Shown here in pieces: positions 56,091 through 64,000 of a stretch of 64,000 bases of DNA. The position numbers and the translations under genes are program-made. Origin of the DNA: Robiginitomaculum sp. (GTDB lineage Bacteria; Pseudomonadota; Alphaproteobacteria; Caulobacterales; Maricaulaceae); the NCBI GenBank assembly GCA_021776615.1, contig JAJFFO010000001.1, positions 31,948 to 95,947 of the forward strand, read 5' to 3'. The notes under the pieces were generated by a model. The model saw only the letters and a program-made list of their open reading frames with translations. It did no database searches and was not told the origin of the DNA. Position 1 is the first letter of the stretch. Each line of letters begins with the position of its first letter.

Positions 56091-57086
56091 CTAAAAATCA
56101 AAACTGATCATGCGGCTCATGACAAAAATTCCAAGCGCCATCCAACTTGCCCCCCCGGCCAGCAGCATATGCCCCAAAGGCTCGGTAAACATCAGGCTCA
56201 TATAGGCAGGCGTGGTCACATAAACGATCAGCATTACCAAAGGCGGCAAGGAGCCAATGATCATTGACGAGGCCTTGGCTTCGGATGACAGCGCGCCAAT
56301 TTTTTCGCGCATCATTTTGCGTGCCCGCAAAACGGTGGACAAATTGCCCAAAGCTTCGGCCAGATTACCGCCGGTTTTTTGCTGAATGGTCAGCACAATG
56401 GCGAAAAAATTAAGCTCGGAAAGCGGCATGCGCTCATACATTTTTTCAAGTCCACGCCCAAGATCAACACCAACCGTCATGCCTTCATTCAGCATTTTGA
56501 ACTCTGGTCCAACCGGGGCCGGAGCCTCGCGGGCAATAATTCTGAGGCATTCATTAAGCGGCAGACCGGATTTCACTCCGCGCACAATCACGTCAATCGC
56601 ATTGGCGAATTCGAGGCTAAACTTTTTTACCCGGCGCTTGCGCACAAAACCCAAAAACCAGCGCGGCAACCCAAAACCAGTCCCAAAGCCAAACGCCCCG
56701 GCGATCAGCAATGACTGCCCGGTCAGCAACAAAATGGCGATGGTCAGCGTGCCAATGACAAGCGACGTAATATGAAAGGAAAGCGGCGAAAAACTATAAC
56801 CCGCCTGCAAGATGCGCGCCTTCAGGGTCAGGGTGCGTTTGCGCTTTTCTTTTTGTTGTAAATCCAGATCATTGAGCGTTTGTTGAATTTGTTTACGCCG
56901 CGTGCCCGCCTGATCGGCGCCGGGCAACTTTCTTTTGCTGCGCCGGTTAGGCGACTCGCCAGCCACCGCTCTTAACCGCTTTGCGCCAGCGCTTTTGGTG
57001 CCGCCGCCGCCAGAAAATGCCCAACCCAGCCCCGCTACACTGATGAAAGCAAGACCAGCGATCAGATAGATGCTCATGCTTTCCAT
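56091..57086 (-). CDS. tadB: Tad pilus inner-membrane protein TadB (T2SSF domain)
   Basis: 331 aa. N-terminal TM (MSIYLIAGLAFISVAGLGWAF), a basic cytoplasmic stretch (RRSKRKLPGADQAGTRRKQ) and the GspF-like domain (FANAIDVIVRGVKSGLPLNECLRIIAREAPAP, KTGGNLAEALGNLSTVLRARKMMREKI) with C-terminal helices. It forms with TadC the platform that the CpaF ATPase drives. Starts directly after the cpaF stop. Confidence 0.93.
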   Translation of the reverse strand: MESMSIYLIAGLAFISVAGLGWAFSGGGGTKSAGAKRLRAVAGESPNRRSKRKLPGADQAGTRRKQIQQTLNDLDLQQKEKRKRTLTLKARILQAGYSFSPLSFHITSLVIGTLTIAILLLTGQSLLIAGAFGFGTGFGLPRWFLGFVRKRRVKKFSLEFANAIDVIVRGVKSGLPLNECLRIIAREAPAPVGPEFKMLNEGMTVGVDLGRGLEKMYERMPLSELNFFAIVLTIQQKTGGNLAEALGNLSTVLRARKMMREKIGALSSEAKASSMIIGSLPPLVMLIVYVTTPAYMSLMFTEPLGHMLLAGGASWMALGIFVMSRMISFDF

Positions 57087-58562
57087 TTAGCCCTCCGCCT
57101 CATCCAAAGCGGCGGCAAGGTCTTTTTCCATGCCGTAATATTTGGCGCGATCCCAAAATGCCGGCCGGGCAATACCGGTGGAGCGATGGGTGCCGGTGAG
57201 ATTGCCATCGGCATCCTCACCCTCAATTTCATAAGTCAGAATATCCTGGGTAATGATCACATCACCTTCCATGCCCAAAACTTCGGAAACATGGGTAATC
57301 CGCCGCGAGCCATCGCGCAGCCGCGCAGCCTGCACCACCACATCAATCGAGCCGGAAATCATCTCACGAATAGTACGCGATGGCAGAGCAAACCCGCCCA
57401 TAGTGATCATGGATTCCAGGCGGGACAGCGATTCGCGCGGGCTATTGGCGTGCAGTGTGCCCATCGAACCATCATGGCCGGTATTCATCGCCTGCAGCAG
57501 ATCAAACGCTTCCGGCCCCCGCACCTCGCCCACAATAATGCGCTCCGGGCGCATACGCAGACAGTTTTTGACCAAATCGGTCATACTCACTTGTCCGGAG
57601 CCTTCAAGGTTTGGCGGCCGCGTTTCCAAACGCACCACATGCGGCTGTTGCAATTGCAATTCTGCGGCGTCTTCGCAGGTCACCACCCGCTCATGGGCTT
57701 CGATATAAGCGGTCATGCAGTTCAACAAAGTGGTTTTACCAGAACCGGTACCACCAGAAATCAGCACATTACAGCGGCTGGCCCCGATAACGCCCAATAC
57801 CCGGGCACCGGCCTCTGAAATAGAGCCAAATTTCACCAAATCCTGCATGGTGAGTTTGTCTTTTTTAAATTTCCGAATGGTCAGTGTCGGCCCATCCAGC
57901 GCCAATGGCGGAGCGATCACGTTAACCCGCGAGCCATCCGCCAAGCGCGCATCGCAAATCGGACTGGATTCGTCGACCCGGCGGCCAACCTGGCTGACAA
58001 TACGCTGGCAGATATTCATCAATTGCGCATTGTCGCGAAAGCGCACATTGGTCTTTTCGACCTTGCCGGATACTTCGATAAACACGCTTTTTGCGCCATT
58101 GACCATAATGTCAGCAATATCATCGCGGGCCAATAATGGCTCGAGCGGCCCATACCCCAACACATCATGACAAATGTCCTGCAACAGGCTTTCCTGCTCG
58201 GCAATCGACATCACCACATTTTTAATCGAGATAATCTCAGTAACAATATCGCGGATTTCTTCGCCGGCGCTGGCGGTATCAAGCTGGGCCAATTGGCCAA
58301 GATCAATGGTGTCGATCAGCGCGTTAAAAATCATCGTTTTAACGGCGTAATATTCATCGGAACGGCTAGGGGCGGTAGGTTTTGGTGTACGCTTTTCCGG
58401 TCCCTTTACCGCCGCCCGCTTGACCGGGGCTTCCGTGGGCTTGTCGGGCGTTATAGGTGCCGCCACTTTAGCCGGCGCGGCCGGGCTGGCCGCGGCGGGT
58501 TTTGCTTCAGCAGCCGAAGGTGGAGGCGGCGGCGTGTTGGAGGCAGCGCGTTTGCCAAACAT
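57087..58562 (-). CDS. cpaF: Tad pilus assembly ATPase CpaF/TadA
   Basis: 491 aa. Ala/Pro-rich flexible N-terminus (about 70 residues), then a secretion ATPase: N-domain [31 protein letters not shown], Walker [17 protein letters not shown] near residues 263-278, Asp box [18 protein letters not shown], Walker [23 protein letters not shown] and the His box. It hydrolyses ATP to extend and retract Flp pili. Confidence 0.95.
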   Translation of the reverse strand: MFGKRAASNTPPPPPSAAEAKPAAASPAAPAKVAAPITPDKPTEAPVKRAAVKGPEKRTPKPTAPSRSDEYYAVKTMIFNALIDTIDLGQLAQLDTASAGEEIRDIVTEIISIKNVVMSIAEQESLLQDICHDVLGYGPLEPLLARDDIADIMVNGAKSVFIEVSGKVEKTNVRFRDNAQLMNICQRIVSQVGRRVDESSPICDARLADGSRVNVIAPPLALDGPTLTIRKFKKDKLTMQDLVKFGSISEAGARVLGVIGASRCNVLISGGTGSGKTTLLNCMTAYIEAHERVVTCEDAAELQLQQPHVVRLETRPPNLEGSGQVSMTDLVKNCLRMRPERIIVGEVRGPEAFDLLQAMNTGHDGSMGTLHANSPRESLSRLESMITMGGFALPSRTIREMISGSIDVVVQAARLRDGSRRITHVSEVLGMEGDVIITQDILTYEIEGEDADGNLTGTHRSTGIARPAFWDRAKYYGMEKDLAAALDEAEG

Positions 58563-58569
58563 TGTTAGC

Positions 58570-59991
58570 CTAGCCCCTGCCTAAAATTTTGGAGAACAAA
58601 CCTTTACGTCGCCGCGTCGTCCCCTGGCCAGTTAGCAAAGCGGCCAAATGCGCCAAGCCTTCACCGGCTTTCGACTCGGCTTTCAATTCCTGGATCATTT
58701 GACCATTATTCGCCGCTTCACCAAAAATTTGCGGCTCAAATGGCAAAACCAATACTGGCTCGGCGCCCAAGGCATCGGCGAAGTCCTTAATCGGTATTTC
58801 AGGACGTTTCGGGACCCCAACCTGATTGACCACTATCTTTGGCGGCGCATCATTGCCGCGCATGGATTTGAGCAGGTCATAAAGGTTTTTAGCATTGCGC
58901 AAACAGGCCAGATCCGGCGAGGCGACAATGACAATCTCGTCGGCGGCAAACAAGGTGGATTTCATCCAGCTTGACCATATGTGCGGTAAATCCAAAATCA
59001 CATGCGGGACGGTTGAGCGCACCTGCGCGATAACCGTCTCATAGGCGTCGGGATCCAGCTCCCACTCGCGGTCCAATGTCGCCGGTGCGGTGAATAGTGA
59101 TAATCGCTCGGTGCATTTGGTCAGCAGTCGTTCCAGCAGCACATCGTCCACGCGGTCCGGCTCGGCCAGAGCATCGCCAATATTGCTATTGCCATCCTGA
59201 TTAAAATCCAACCCGGCGGTGCCAAATGACAAGTCCAGATCCATAATCGTCGCATCGGTTTCGCAAACTTCGGAAATTTGCCACGCTACATTATGCGCCA
59301 GAGTAGAAGCCCCAACCCCGCCTTTGGCCCCGATAAACGCGGTAACCTTACCGGCAAACGGCTGATCTGGATTGACGAATAAATCGGTAACCGAGCGGAT
59401 CAGATGCAATGAAGTCAGCGGCGGCACCAGATAGTCACTTATGCCGCGGCGCAGTAATTCGCGATACAGGCCAATATCATTGGCCGCGCCAATAATCACA
59501 ACCTTGGTGCCCGCATCGCAGACATTGGCCAATTCCTCCAATTGCGCGAACAAGGTTTCGCCGCGCATGCCCGATTCAATCAAAATCAGATTTGGCGTAT
59601 TTTCATGATTATAAAATTCAATAGCGTCAGGCAGACCACCAAGGCTGGTCTGCACATGAGCACGAGCAAGACGCCGATCCTGCGCCGCATTTTCGATCAG
59701 GGAGACCGTGTCGGGACGTTCACAAAATGCGCGGATGGAAATCCGTGGAATCGGTTGATCGACACCGCCACTTGGTATTGAGAGGGCCAAATCGTCCAGC
59801 ACCATGGGCGCTTCCGCCAAATCCTCCGCATAGCCAAAAGCCGGCAACTCATCCGTCGTCATGGTGGGTGGGGCCTGATATTCAACCGGCGGTGCCTCAG
59901 GATCGTCGGAGACATTACTTTGCAATCCCTCGGGCAACTCAAAAGCCGCTCCGGGGTCAAAGTCGTCATCAAAATCGTAGGCGTCAGACAT
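58570..59991 (-). CDS. cpaE: Pilus assembly protein CpaE (MinD/ParA-like ATPase with receiver-like domain)
   Basis: 473 aa. An acidic low-complexity N-terminus (DDDFDPGAAFELPEGL) is followed by a receiver-like fold (residues about 80-205) and a MinD-type ATPase with deviant Walker A FIGAKGGVGASTLAHNVA near residue 218 and DLDLSFGTAGLDF. It localises the pilus machine to a pole in Caulobacter; similar role here is inferred. Confidence 0.92.
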   Translation of the reverse strand: MSDAYDFDDDFDPGAAFELPEGLQSNVSDDPEAPPVEYQAPPTMTTDELPAFGYAEDLAEAPMVLDDLALSIPSGGVDQPIPRISIRAFCERPDTVSLIENAAQDRRLARAHVQTSLGGLPDAIEFYNHENTPNLILIESGMRGETLFAQLEELANVCDAGTKVVIIGAANDIGLYRELLRRGISDYLVPPLTSLHLIRSVTDLFVNPDQPFAGKVTAFIGAKGGVGASTLAHNVAWQISEVCETDATIMDLDLSFGTAGLDFNQDGNSNIGDALAEPDRVDDVLLERLLTKCTERLSLFTAPATLDREWELDPDAYETVIAQVRSTVPHVILDLPHIWSSWMKSTLFAADEIVIVASPDLACLRNAKNLYDLLKSMRGNDAPPKIVVNQVGVPKRPEIPIKDFADALGAEPVLVLPFEPQIFGEAANNGQMIQELKAESKAGEGLAHLAALLTGQGTTRRRKGLFSKILGRG

Positions 59992-60010
59992 AATTATTCC
60001 GGTTTTCTAG

Positions 60011-60703
60011 TCATTCAACGGCGTCAGAAACAGTGCCGCTATCGTCGCTTGAGCGCGCAGCACTGGTCACTTCACCAGCAATGTATTTGTCCATAACGGT
60101 TTGACGGCGCGCGGTGGAGGCAGCGTCGGTGGCTTTTGGGCGGACCAAATCATAAGGGTCCGCAATCATTGCCGCCGTGTTTATCGCCAAAGCACAGCCA
60201 AAATTATCAGATTCGTTATTGCCCGGACTGGTGGCCAGATTGCGCCATTGCTGCTCACAGCCTTGCGCGTGCGCCACATAGCGGGTGAAGGACAATAATA
60301 GAGGCGAGCCGGTGGTGCCGCTGGCCTGATAATCGCCCTTGGCAATTACCGCCCAATCCACACCGGCGGCGTGCAATACTTTTTGGGTTTGCTGTGCCGC
60401 ATGCCGACCTGCCATAGCGGTGTCGGAGCCTTGCGGCATGGAAATCGTCAGTGGTCCATATCCGTGATCAAGATAGGCCGCCGCATAGCCCATTAGCGCC
60501 TCTTTTTGCCGCTGGGTAAGCTCGGCCGTATGCGGGGATAATGCCAACGCCAGACGCTCGGGCTTTTGCTCGACCGCGATCTTGTGTTGATCGCCCGGCA
60601 GGCCCCACGGAGTTTTTGGCGCGGTACCGCACGCACCAACCCCCAGAAAGAAGACGCCGCATAGCAGCGTTCTTGCAGAAAAATATGATGCGCGATCTCG
60701 CAT
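60011..60703 (-). CDS. cpaD: Pilus assembly lipoprotein CpaD
   Basis: 230 aa from ATG 60703 (AAGGGGA upstream). Lipobox VGAC (FFLGVGACGTAP) and the CpaD-family core (HTAELTQRQKEALMGYAAAYLDHGYGPLTISMPQGS, FGCALAINTAAMIADPYDLVRP). The outer-membrane lipoprotein helps the CpaC secretin. The longer upstream frame overlaps cpaC and is not used. Confidence 0.9.
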   Translation of the reverse strand: MRDRASYFSARTLLCGVFFLGVGACGTAPKTPWGLPGDQHKIAVEQKPERLALALSPHTAELTQRQKEALMGYAAAYLDHGYGPLTISMPQGSDTAMAGRHAAQQTQKVLHAAGVDWAVIAKGDYQASGTTGSPLLLSFTRYVAHAQGCEQQWRNLATSPGNNESDNFGCALAINTAAMIADPYDLVRPKATDAASTARRQTVMDKYIAGEVTSAARSSDDSGTVSDAVE

Positions 60704-60716
60704 TGATAAATCCCCT

Positions 60717-62297
60717 TTATTCAAGAACATAGCCAACTGGTCCGTCCCATTTCTTGCCCTCAGTATTGGCACCGGGCGCGCGATACACCTTGTTCAGGCG
60801 GCCAAATAAAATACTACCCAGATCCGAAGGTGCGGCCACACCGTCAGCCGGACTTGCCAGCGCGTCAGGATGGGTGGGGTCAACCAGATAGGGGGTAACC
60901 ATGATCACCAATTCGGTCTCGTCATTTTGGTAATCGCGCGAACGAAACAGGGCCCCCAAAATTGGCAAATCCTTGGCACCGGGAACGCCTTCCAGCGCCT
61001 GCTTGGTCTTTTCCTGAATTAGGCCTGCGATGACCATGGAACCGCCGGAGGGCAGTTCGACCGTGGTCTCGGCGCGGCGCACATTCAGCGCTGGCAGGGT
61101 TAATCCGGCAACCGTGCCGATCACCGCGCCATTGTCGTCAGTAATATTTTGCGAATCCAATTGCAAAGCGCCGGTATTGGACAATTCCGAAACTTCGGTA
61201 GAAATTTTTAAGCTGATCCGCCCTTTACTGATCACCAGGGGCGTAAAACCAAGGCCAACACCAAACTTCTTATACTCAATGGTGATATTGCCATTGCGGT
61301 CGCGCCCGGTGGGCACCGGAAACTCACCGCCCGCCAGAAAATTCGCCGCCTCGCCGGTAATCGCCGTCAGATTGGGTTCCGCCAAGGTGCGCACCAAACC
61401 AACCCGTTCCAGCGCCGTAACCCCGGCCCCAAAAGAGGATTGTTCAACACCATTGCGCAAATTGCGATAGCCAATGGTACCAGAAGTGCCGCCGATGGAG
61501 CGACCATTCAGCGGGAAGCTATTATTGGTAGAGAGACCCGCCGTCGTGCCAAAACTGCCCGCGGTAACCGTTTCAAAAATCCCATTGCCGAACTGATCTA
61601 GTACCGGCACGCCATTTTCCAGCAATGGCCGGGCGATCGGGGGCATGAAATCGCCGAACGAAATTGCCCCGGAGAGGTTAATCCCCAATTGTTTGACCAA
61701 AGTGCGCTGCATCTCCACGATCCGCACTTTAAGCAATACCTGTCCCTTGCCCTGAATGCTCACCAGCGACAACACATCGTCATCTTCCTCGACACTTTGG
61801 CGGGCGATTTTAAGAACTGAATCGGCGGTACCGGCATCCGGCACCGTGCCCGATAAAATCAATTTACTGCCCATAGCCTGCACGCTGACCCGCGCGCGCG
61901 GCAATAGTTTGGCAATGGTGTTTTCCAACTGGCTGATATCGCGCGATACGCTGATTTCAAGATTGAGAATTTGCCTTCCGTCTGCGTCAAAAAAGAACGC
62001 ATTGGCCTGACCTTGGGCAATACCCAGCACATAAACCCGGCGCGGGGTGCGAATGACCGCATCCACAATAGCCGGGTTGGAGACCAATACGTCGCGCGCA
62101 TCGACTGGCAATTCTATCACGGCCGCTTTATTGATCGGCAGCACCAGAGATTGCGAAACCGGGCCATCACCGCCCAGATCGATTTTTACATGCAGCAACG
62201 CCGCTTCATTGGCATTGGCCGACGCAGCGGCGGCAAGGCTGGCGAAAAGCGCGAGGGCAAAAACCCGAATATATCGACCAAGCATTTCCATACTCAT
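60717..62297 (-). CDS. cpaC: Pilus secretin CpaC
   Basis: 526 aa. Signal peptide (YIRVFALALFASLAAAASANA), an N-terminal pilus/BON-type region (VLVSNPAIVDAVIRTPRRVYVLG) and the C-terminal secretin domain (GVGLGFTPLVISKGRISLKISTEVSEL, TTVELPSGGSMVIAGLIQ, DLPILGALFRSRDYQNDETELVIMVTPYLVDP). It forms the outer-membrane pore for Flp pili. The start overlaps the cpaB stop (ATGA at 62294-62297). Confidence 0.95.
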   Translation of the reverse strand: MSMEMLGRYIRVFALALFASLAAAASANANEAALLHVKIDLGGDGPVSQSLVLPINKAAVIELPVDARDVLVSNPAIVDAVIRTPRRVYVLGIAQGQANAFFFDADGRQILNLEISVSRDISQLENTIAKLLPRARVSVQAMGSKLILSGTVPDAGTADSVLKIARQSVEEDDDVLSLVSIQGKGQVLLKVRIVEMQRTLVKQLGINLSGAISFGDFMPPIARPLLENGVPVLDQFGNGIFETVTAGSFGTTAGLSTNNSFPLNGRSIGGTSGTIGYRNLRNGVEQSSFGAGVTALERVGLVRTLAEPNLTAITGEAANFLAGGEFPVPTGRDRNGNITIEYKKFGVGLGFTPLVISKGRISLKISTEVSELSNTGALQLDSQNITDDNGAVIGTVAGLTLPALNVRRAETTVELPSGGSMVIAGLIQEKTKQALEGVPGAKDLPILGALFRSRDYQNDETELVIMVTPYLVDPTHPDALASPADGVAAPSDLGSILFGRLNKVYRAPGANTEGKKWDGPVGYVLE

Positions 62298-63118
62298 TGG
62301 TCCTTCAATGCCAATTTGCTGGAATTGCCATATTTATACAGCACCAGAGCTTTTTCTTTGGAAGCACGGCCGGTTGCATGGCTCTGCGCACCGGCAAAGG
62401 CGTTGGGCAAGGCATCGGCGACACTGCGCAGCGCCAAAGACAGGGCACCGGAGGCTTCCGCATGGGCCAAAAGCTCTGAATCCGAGCGGTTGAGTTCCAA
62501 GGTTGCGGTCGAACCAATAACCACATCTTCATCGTCCACTTGTTTAAAACTCTGGTCGATCGCCAATATGCGCACATTTTCCAAAATCGTGCGGGCGGCA
62601 AAAACTTCGCGGACATCTTCGCCATTGGCGATTTGCACCTCTTCGGTCAGCAATACGTCAACGCGGTCATTGGGCAGGATAAACCCCCCGGCCCCGGTTT
62701 CTACGGATATTTCAACCGATACCGCGCGCATGCCGGGCGACAGGACGGCGGCCATAAACCCCGCCTCGCCGGGATTAACCAGCTTGCGGGCCGATATTGG
62801 CTCGCCCGCCGAAATGTCGGCACGGGCAATCGCGCCAGTATAGGCTTCAAGCGCATCGGCATGTTTTTGGTGGGTGAGAAAAGCAACATTGAGCGCCTCT
62901 CGCGGCCAGTCCTGCCAGGACAGGTCTTCGGGGGTAACCCGCTGGCCAATAGAGATATCTTTACGGGCGACCAGCACCTGCCCGACATTAATCTGAGGGG
63001 CGGCAACCTCGGCAATTGTGCTCGGCGCAGGCTGATTCGAAAGGTTGCGCACCAAGAAAGCTGCCCCCAAAGCAGCAATGCCCGCAATTATAAGGACGGC
63101 TATCCGACCAATATTCAT
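62294..63118 (-). CDS. cpaB: Flp pilus assembly protein CpaB (SAF domain)
   Basis: 274 aa. N-terminal anchor helix (IAVLIIAGIAALGAAFLV) and an SAF domain (VGQVLVARKDISIGQRVTPEDLSWQDWP, ISAGEPISARKLVNPGEAGFMAAVLSPGMRAVSVEI) followed by the RcpC/CpaB fold (ILPNDRVDVLLTEEV). Periplasmic part of the pilus machine. Overlaps cpaC by 4 nt and is 76 nt downstream of cpaA. Confidence 0.92.
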   Translation of the reverse strand: MNIGRIAVLIIAGIAALGAAFLVRNLSNQPAPSTIAEVAAPQINVGQVLVARKDISIGQRVTPEDLSWQDWPREALNVAFLTHQKHADALEAYTGAIARADISAGEPISARKLVNPGEAGFMAAVLSPGMRAVSVEISVETGAGGFILPNDRVDVLLTEEVQIANGEDVREVFAARTILENVRILAIDQSFKQVDDEDVVIGSTATLELNRSDSELLAHAEASGALSLALRSVADALPNAFAGAQSHATGRASKEKALVLYKYGNSSKLALKDQ

Positions 63119-63194
63119 CTCATCACTCCCACGCGCAAATCAGCACGTATTAACGAAATGATCAGAAAGTTCTCAAAGCATGGTTAACAAAACC

Positions 63195-63701
63195 TCATCC
63201 AACCGCATTTGCAGTAAGAAAAAGGGAAGTTTCTGGGAAAGCGATGAGTGCACCGACGAAAATACCGATGCCATAGGGCACATCGCCGCCTTTCTTTAAA
63301 AGGCGTGCCGACCATTTCCACGCTTCAAGGTGCGATGGCATGGGGTATTTGCGCACGATTAACAAAAATACTGTCAAAAATCCGCCAGCGAGGGCGGTAT
63401 AGGCCGCAAACATTAACACATCGGGCCAGCCCATCCACAATGCCGCCGCCGCAAACAGCTTTGCATCACCGCCGCCAAACAAACGCAAGGCAAACATGGT
63501 TACGGTTATGGCCAACGCCCCCAAACCGACCAGCCCATGCACGCCAATAGCGCTCAAACTTAGACCAGCCAGCGGCGCGGCGATAAAAAACAGCACAATC
63601 AGTGCTGCGGATATCCAATTGGGAATAGTCATGGTGGCGGCGTCGTAAAACGCACCAATAAGCATGAGCAGGGCAAAACCCATCAGCAATAAAGAAACCA
63701 A
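63195..63701 (-). CDS. cpaA: Prepilin peptidase CpaA (TadV-like)
   Basis: 168 aa, the short A24 family without the N-methylase part. Four to six membrane helices; catalytic Asp in FYDAATMTIPNWIS and Asp in GGGDAKLFAAAALWMGW (GxGD motif), with C-terminal DVPYGIGIFVGALIAFP. It cuts the leader of Flp-type prepilins. The prepilin gene itself, expected upstream, is not within 300 nt of the start and lies beyond the edge if linked. Confidence 0.93.
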   Translation of the reverse strand: MVSLLLMGFALLMLIGAFYDAATMTIPNWISAALIVLFFIAAPLAGLSLSAIGVHGLVGLGALAITVTMFALRLFGGGDAKLFAAAALWMGWPDVLMFAAYTALAGGFLTVFLLIVRKYPMPSHLEAWKWSARLLKKGGDVPYGIGIFVGALIAFPETSLFLTANAVG

Positions 63702-63783
63702 GATGCGCTCCTATCGTTAACGACCCCAACATTGCAGACCCGCCCTTAACGCAGGGTTTAGACGCCGAGGTCTGGCTGGGGTC

Positions 63784-63937
63784 GTCATTCCGGCGCAGGC
63801 AAGGAGTCGGGTTGAGGGCGTCATTCCGGCGCAGGCCGGAATCCACCCTTTTGTCTATCGGCACGTAAAAATGGATTCCGGCCTACGCCGGAATGACGAG
63901 GGTGAGACGCCGCGTAAAAGTAAATTCCGGCCTCGCC
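63784..63937. repeat. Palindromic intergenic repeats at the right edge
   Basis: Inverted arms of 26 nt: GTCATTCCGGCGCAGGCCGG plus AATCCA at 63820-63845 and its complement at 63872-63897, differing at one base (TACGCC for TGCGCC). A partial copy GTCATTCCGGCGCAGGC is at 63784-63800, and a truncated ATTCCGGCCTCGCC at 63924-63937. GTCATTCCGGC...GCCGGAATGAC repeats are well-known dispersed palindromes in proteobacterial intergenic DNA. No gene is seen from 63702 to 64000. Confidence 0.85.
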
Positions 63938-64000
63938 GCGCGCAGCCCACTTTCCAGCTTGATCGCCCCGCCCTCGTCATTCTTCGGTTTGATCACCCTC

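Noticed and set aside
63700..64000. CRISPR array at the right edge
   Set aside because: Repeats are inverted pairs and truncated copies with irregular spacing, not direct repeats with regular spacers.
1..64000. tRNA, rRNA, insertion sequences, riboswitches
   Set aside because: No tRNA T-arm/cloverleaf, no transposase and no recognisable riboswitch was found by reading the intergenic regions; a covariance search could still find one.

Overview
This 64 kb window is a dense, gene-rich stretch of an alphaproteobacterial chromosome. The evidence is the trpF-trpB-trpA-accD-folC order next to trxA-addA-addB, the tsaE-amgK-murU block, the lgt/NDUFAF7-like methyltransferase/pgeF/prs order, an AccD whose zinc ribbon is degenerate as in many alphaproteobacteria, a DUF6460-type protein, and a Caulobacter-type cpaA-cpaF/tadB-tadC pilus cluster. 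I infer a Caulobacterales/Maricaulales/Parvularculales-like organism, with low confidence below class level. No rRNA, tRNA, CRISPR array, insertion sequence or phage gene was seen.

Layout. 1-207: start of a divergent GNAT acetyltransferase. 301-8029: a fatty-acid or branched-chain acyl-CoA degradation operon led by a LiuR-like MerR regulator (two acyl-CoA dehydrogenases, a PaiB-like flavin-fold protein, thiolase, a small glycine-zipper membrane protein and a FadJ/FadB-type multifunctional enzyme). The last gene is interrupted by an in-frame TGA at 7061-7063, inside a perfect hairpin. 8257-10929: coaBC-dut-cysK. 11016-16382: HNH endonuclease, carboxylesterase, gluQ, a short-chain dehydrogenase, an SdpR/SdpI pair and a DedA protein. 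16558-23439: argG and assorted envelope, lipid and redox genes. 23555-32535: a tightly overlapped operon tsaE-amgK-murU-addB-addA, followed by trxA. 33000-38365 (minus): trpF-trpB-[lipoprotein]-trpA-accD-folC, with an AT-rich lipoprotein gene spliced between trpB and trpA by stop/start overlaps on both sides. 38487-43980: mscL, ilvE, an OmpR/EnvZ-type pair, then a YbjN protein-proC operon and ubiK. 44102-47855: lgt, methyltransferase, pgeF, prs. 47898-55004: sugar dehydrogenase, DUF4399 lipoprotein, rmuC, def-fmt-truA, a lipoprotein/DUF6460 pair and an acidic Lys-tailed protein. 55098-63701 (minus): the tight-adherence (Flp/Tad) pilus cluster. The right edge (63784-63937) holds palindromic intergenic repeats.

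Genes are packed with many 1-4 nt overlaps. Several downstream genes start inside the previous stop as NTGA, four of them with TTG. Two regulator genes (liuR-like and sdpR-like) have promoter elements so close to the ATG that leaderless transcripts are likely, and both promoters contain clear palindromic operators.

I did not find a clear undescribed defence or mobile system. The items most worth a second look are the hairpin-embedded nonsense codon in fadJ, the lipoprotein gene embedded in trpBA, and several uncharacterised envelope proteins.
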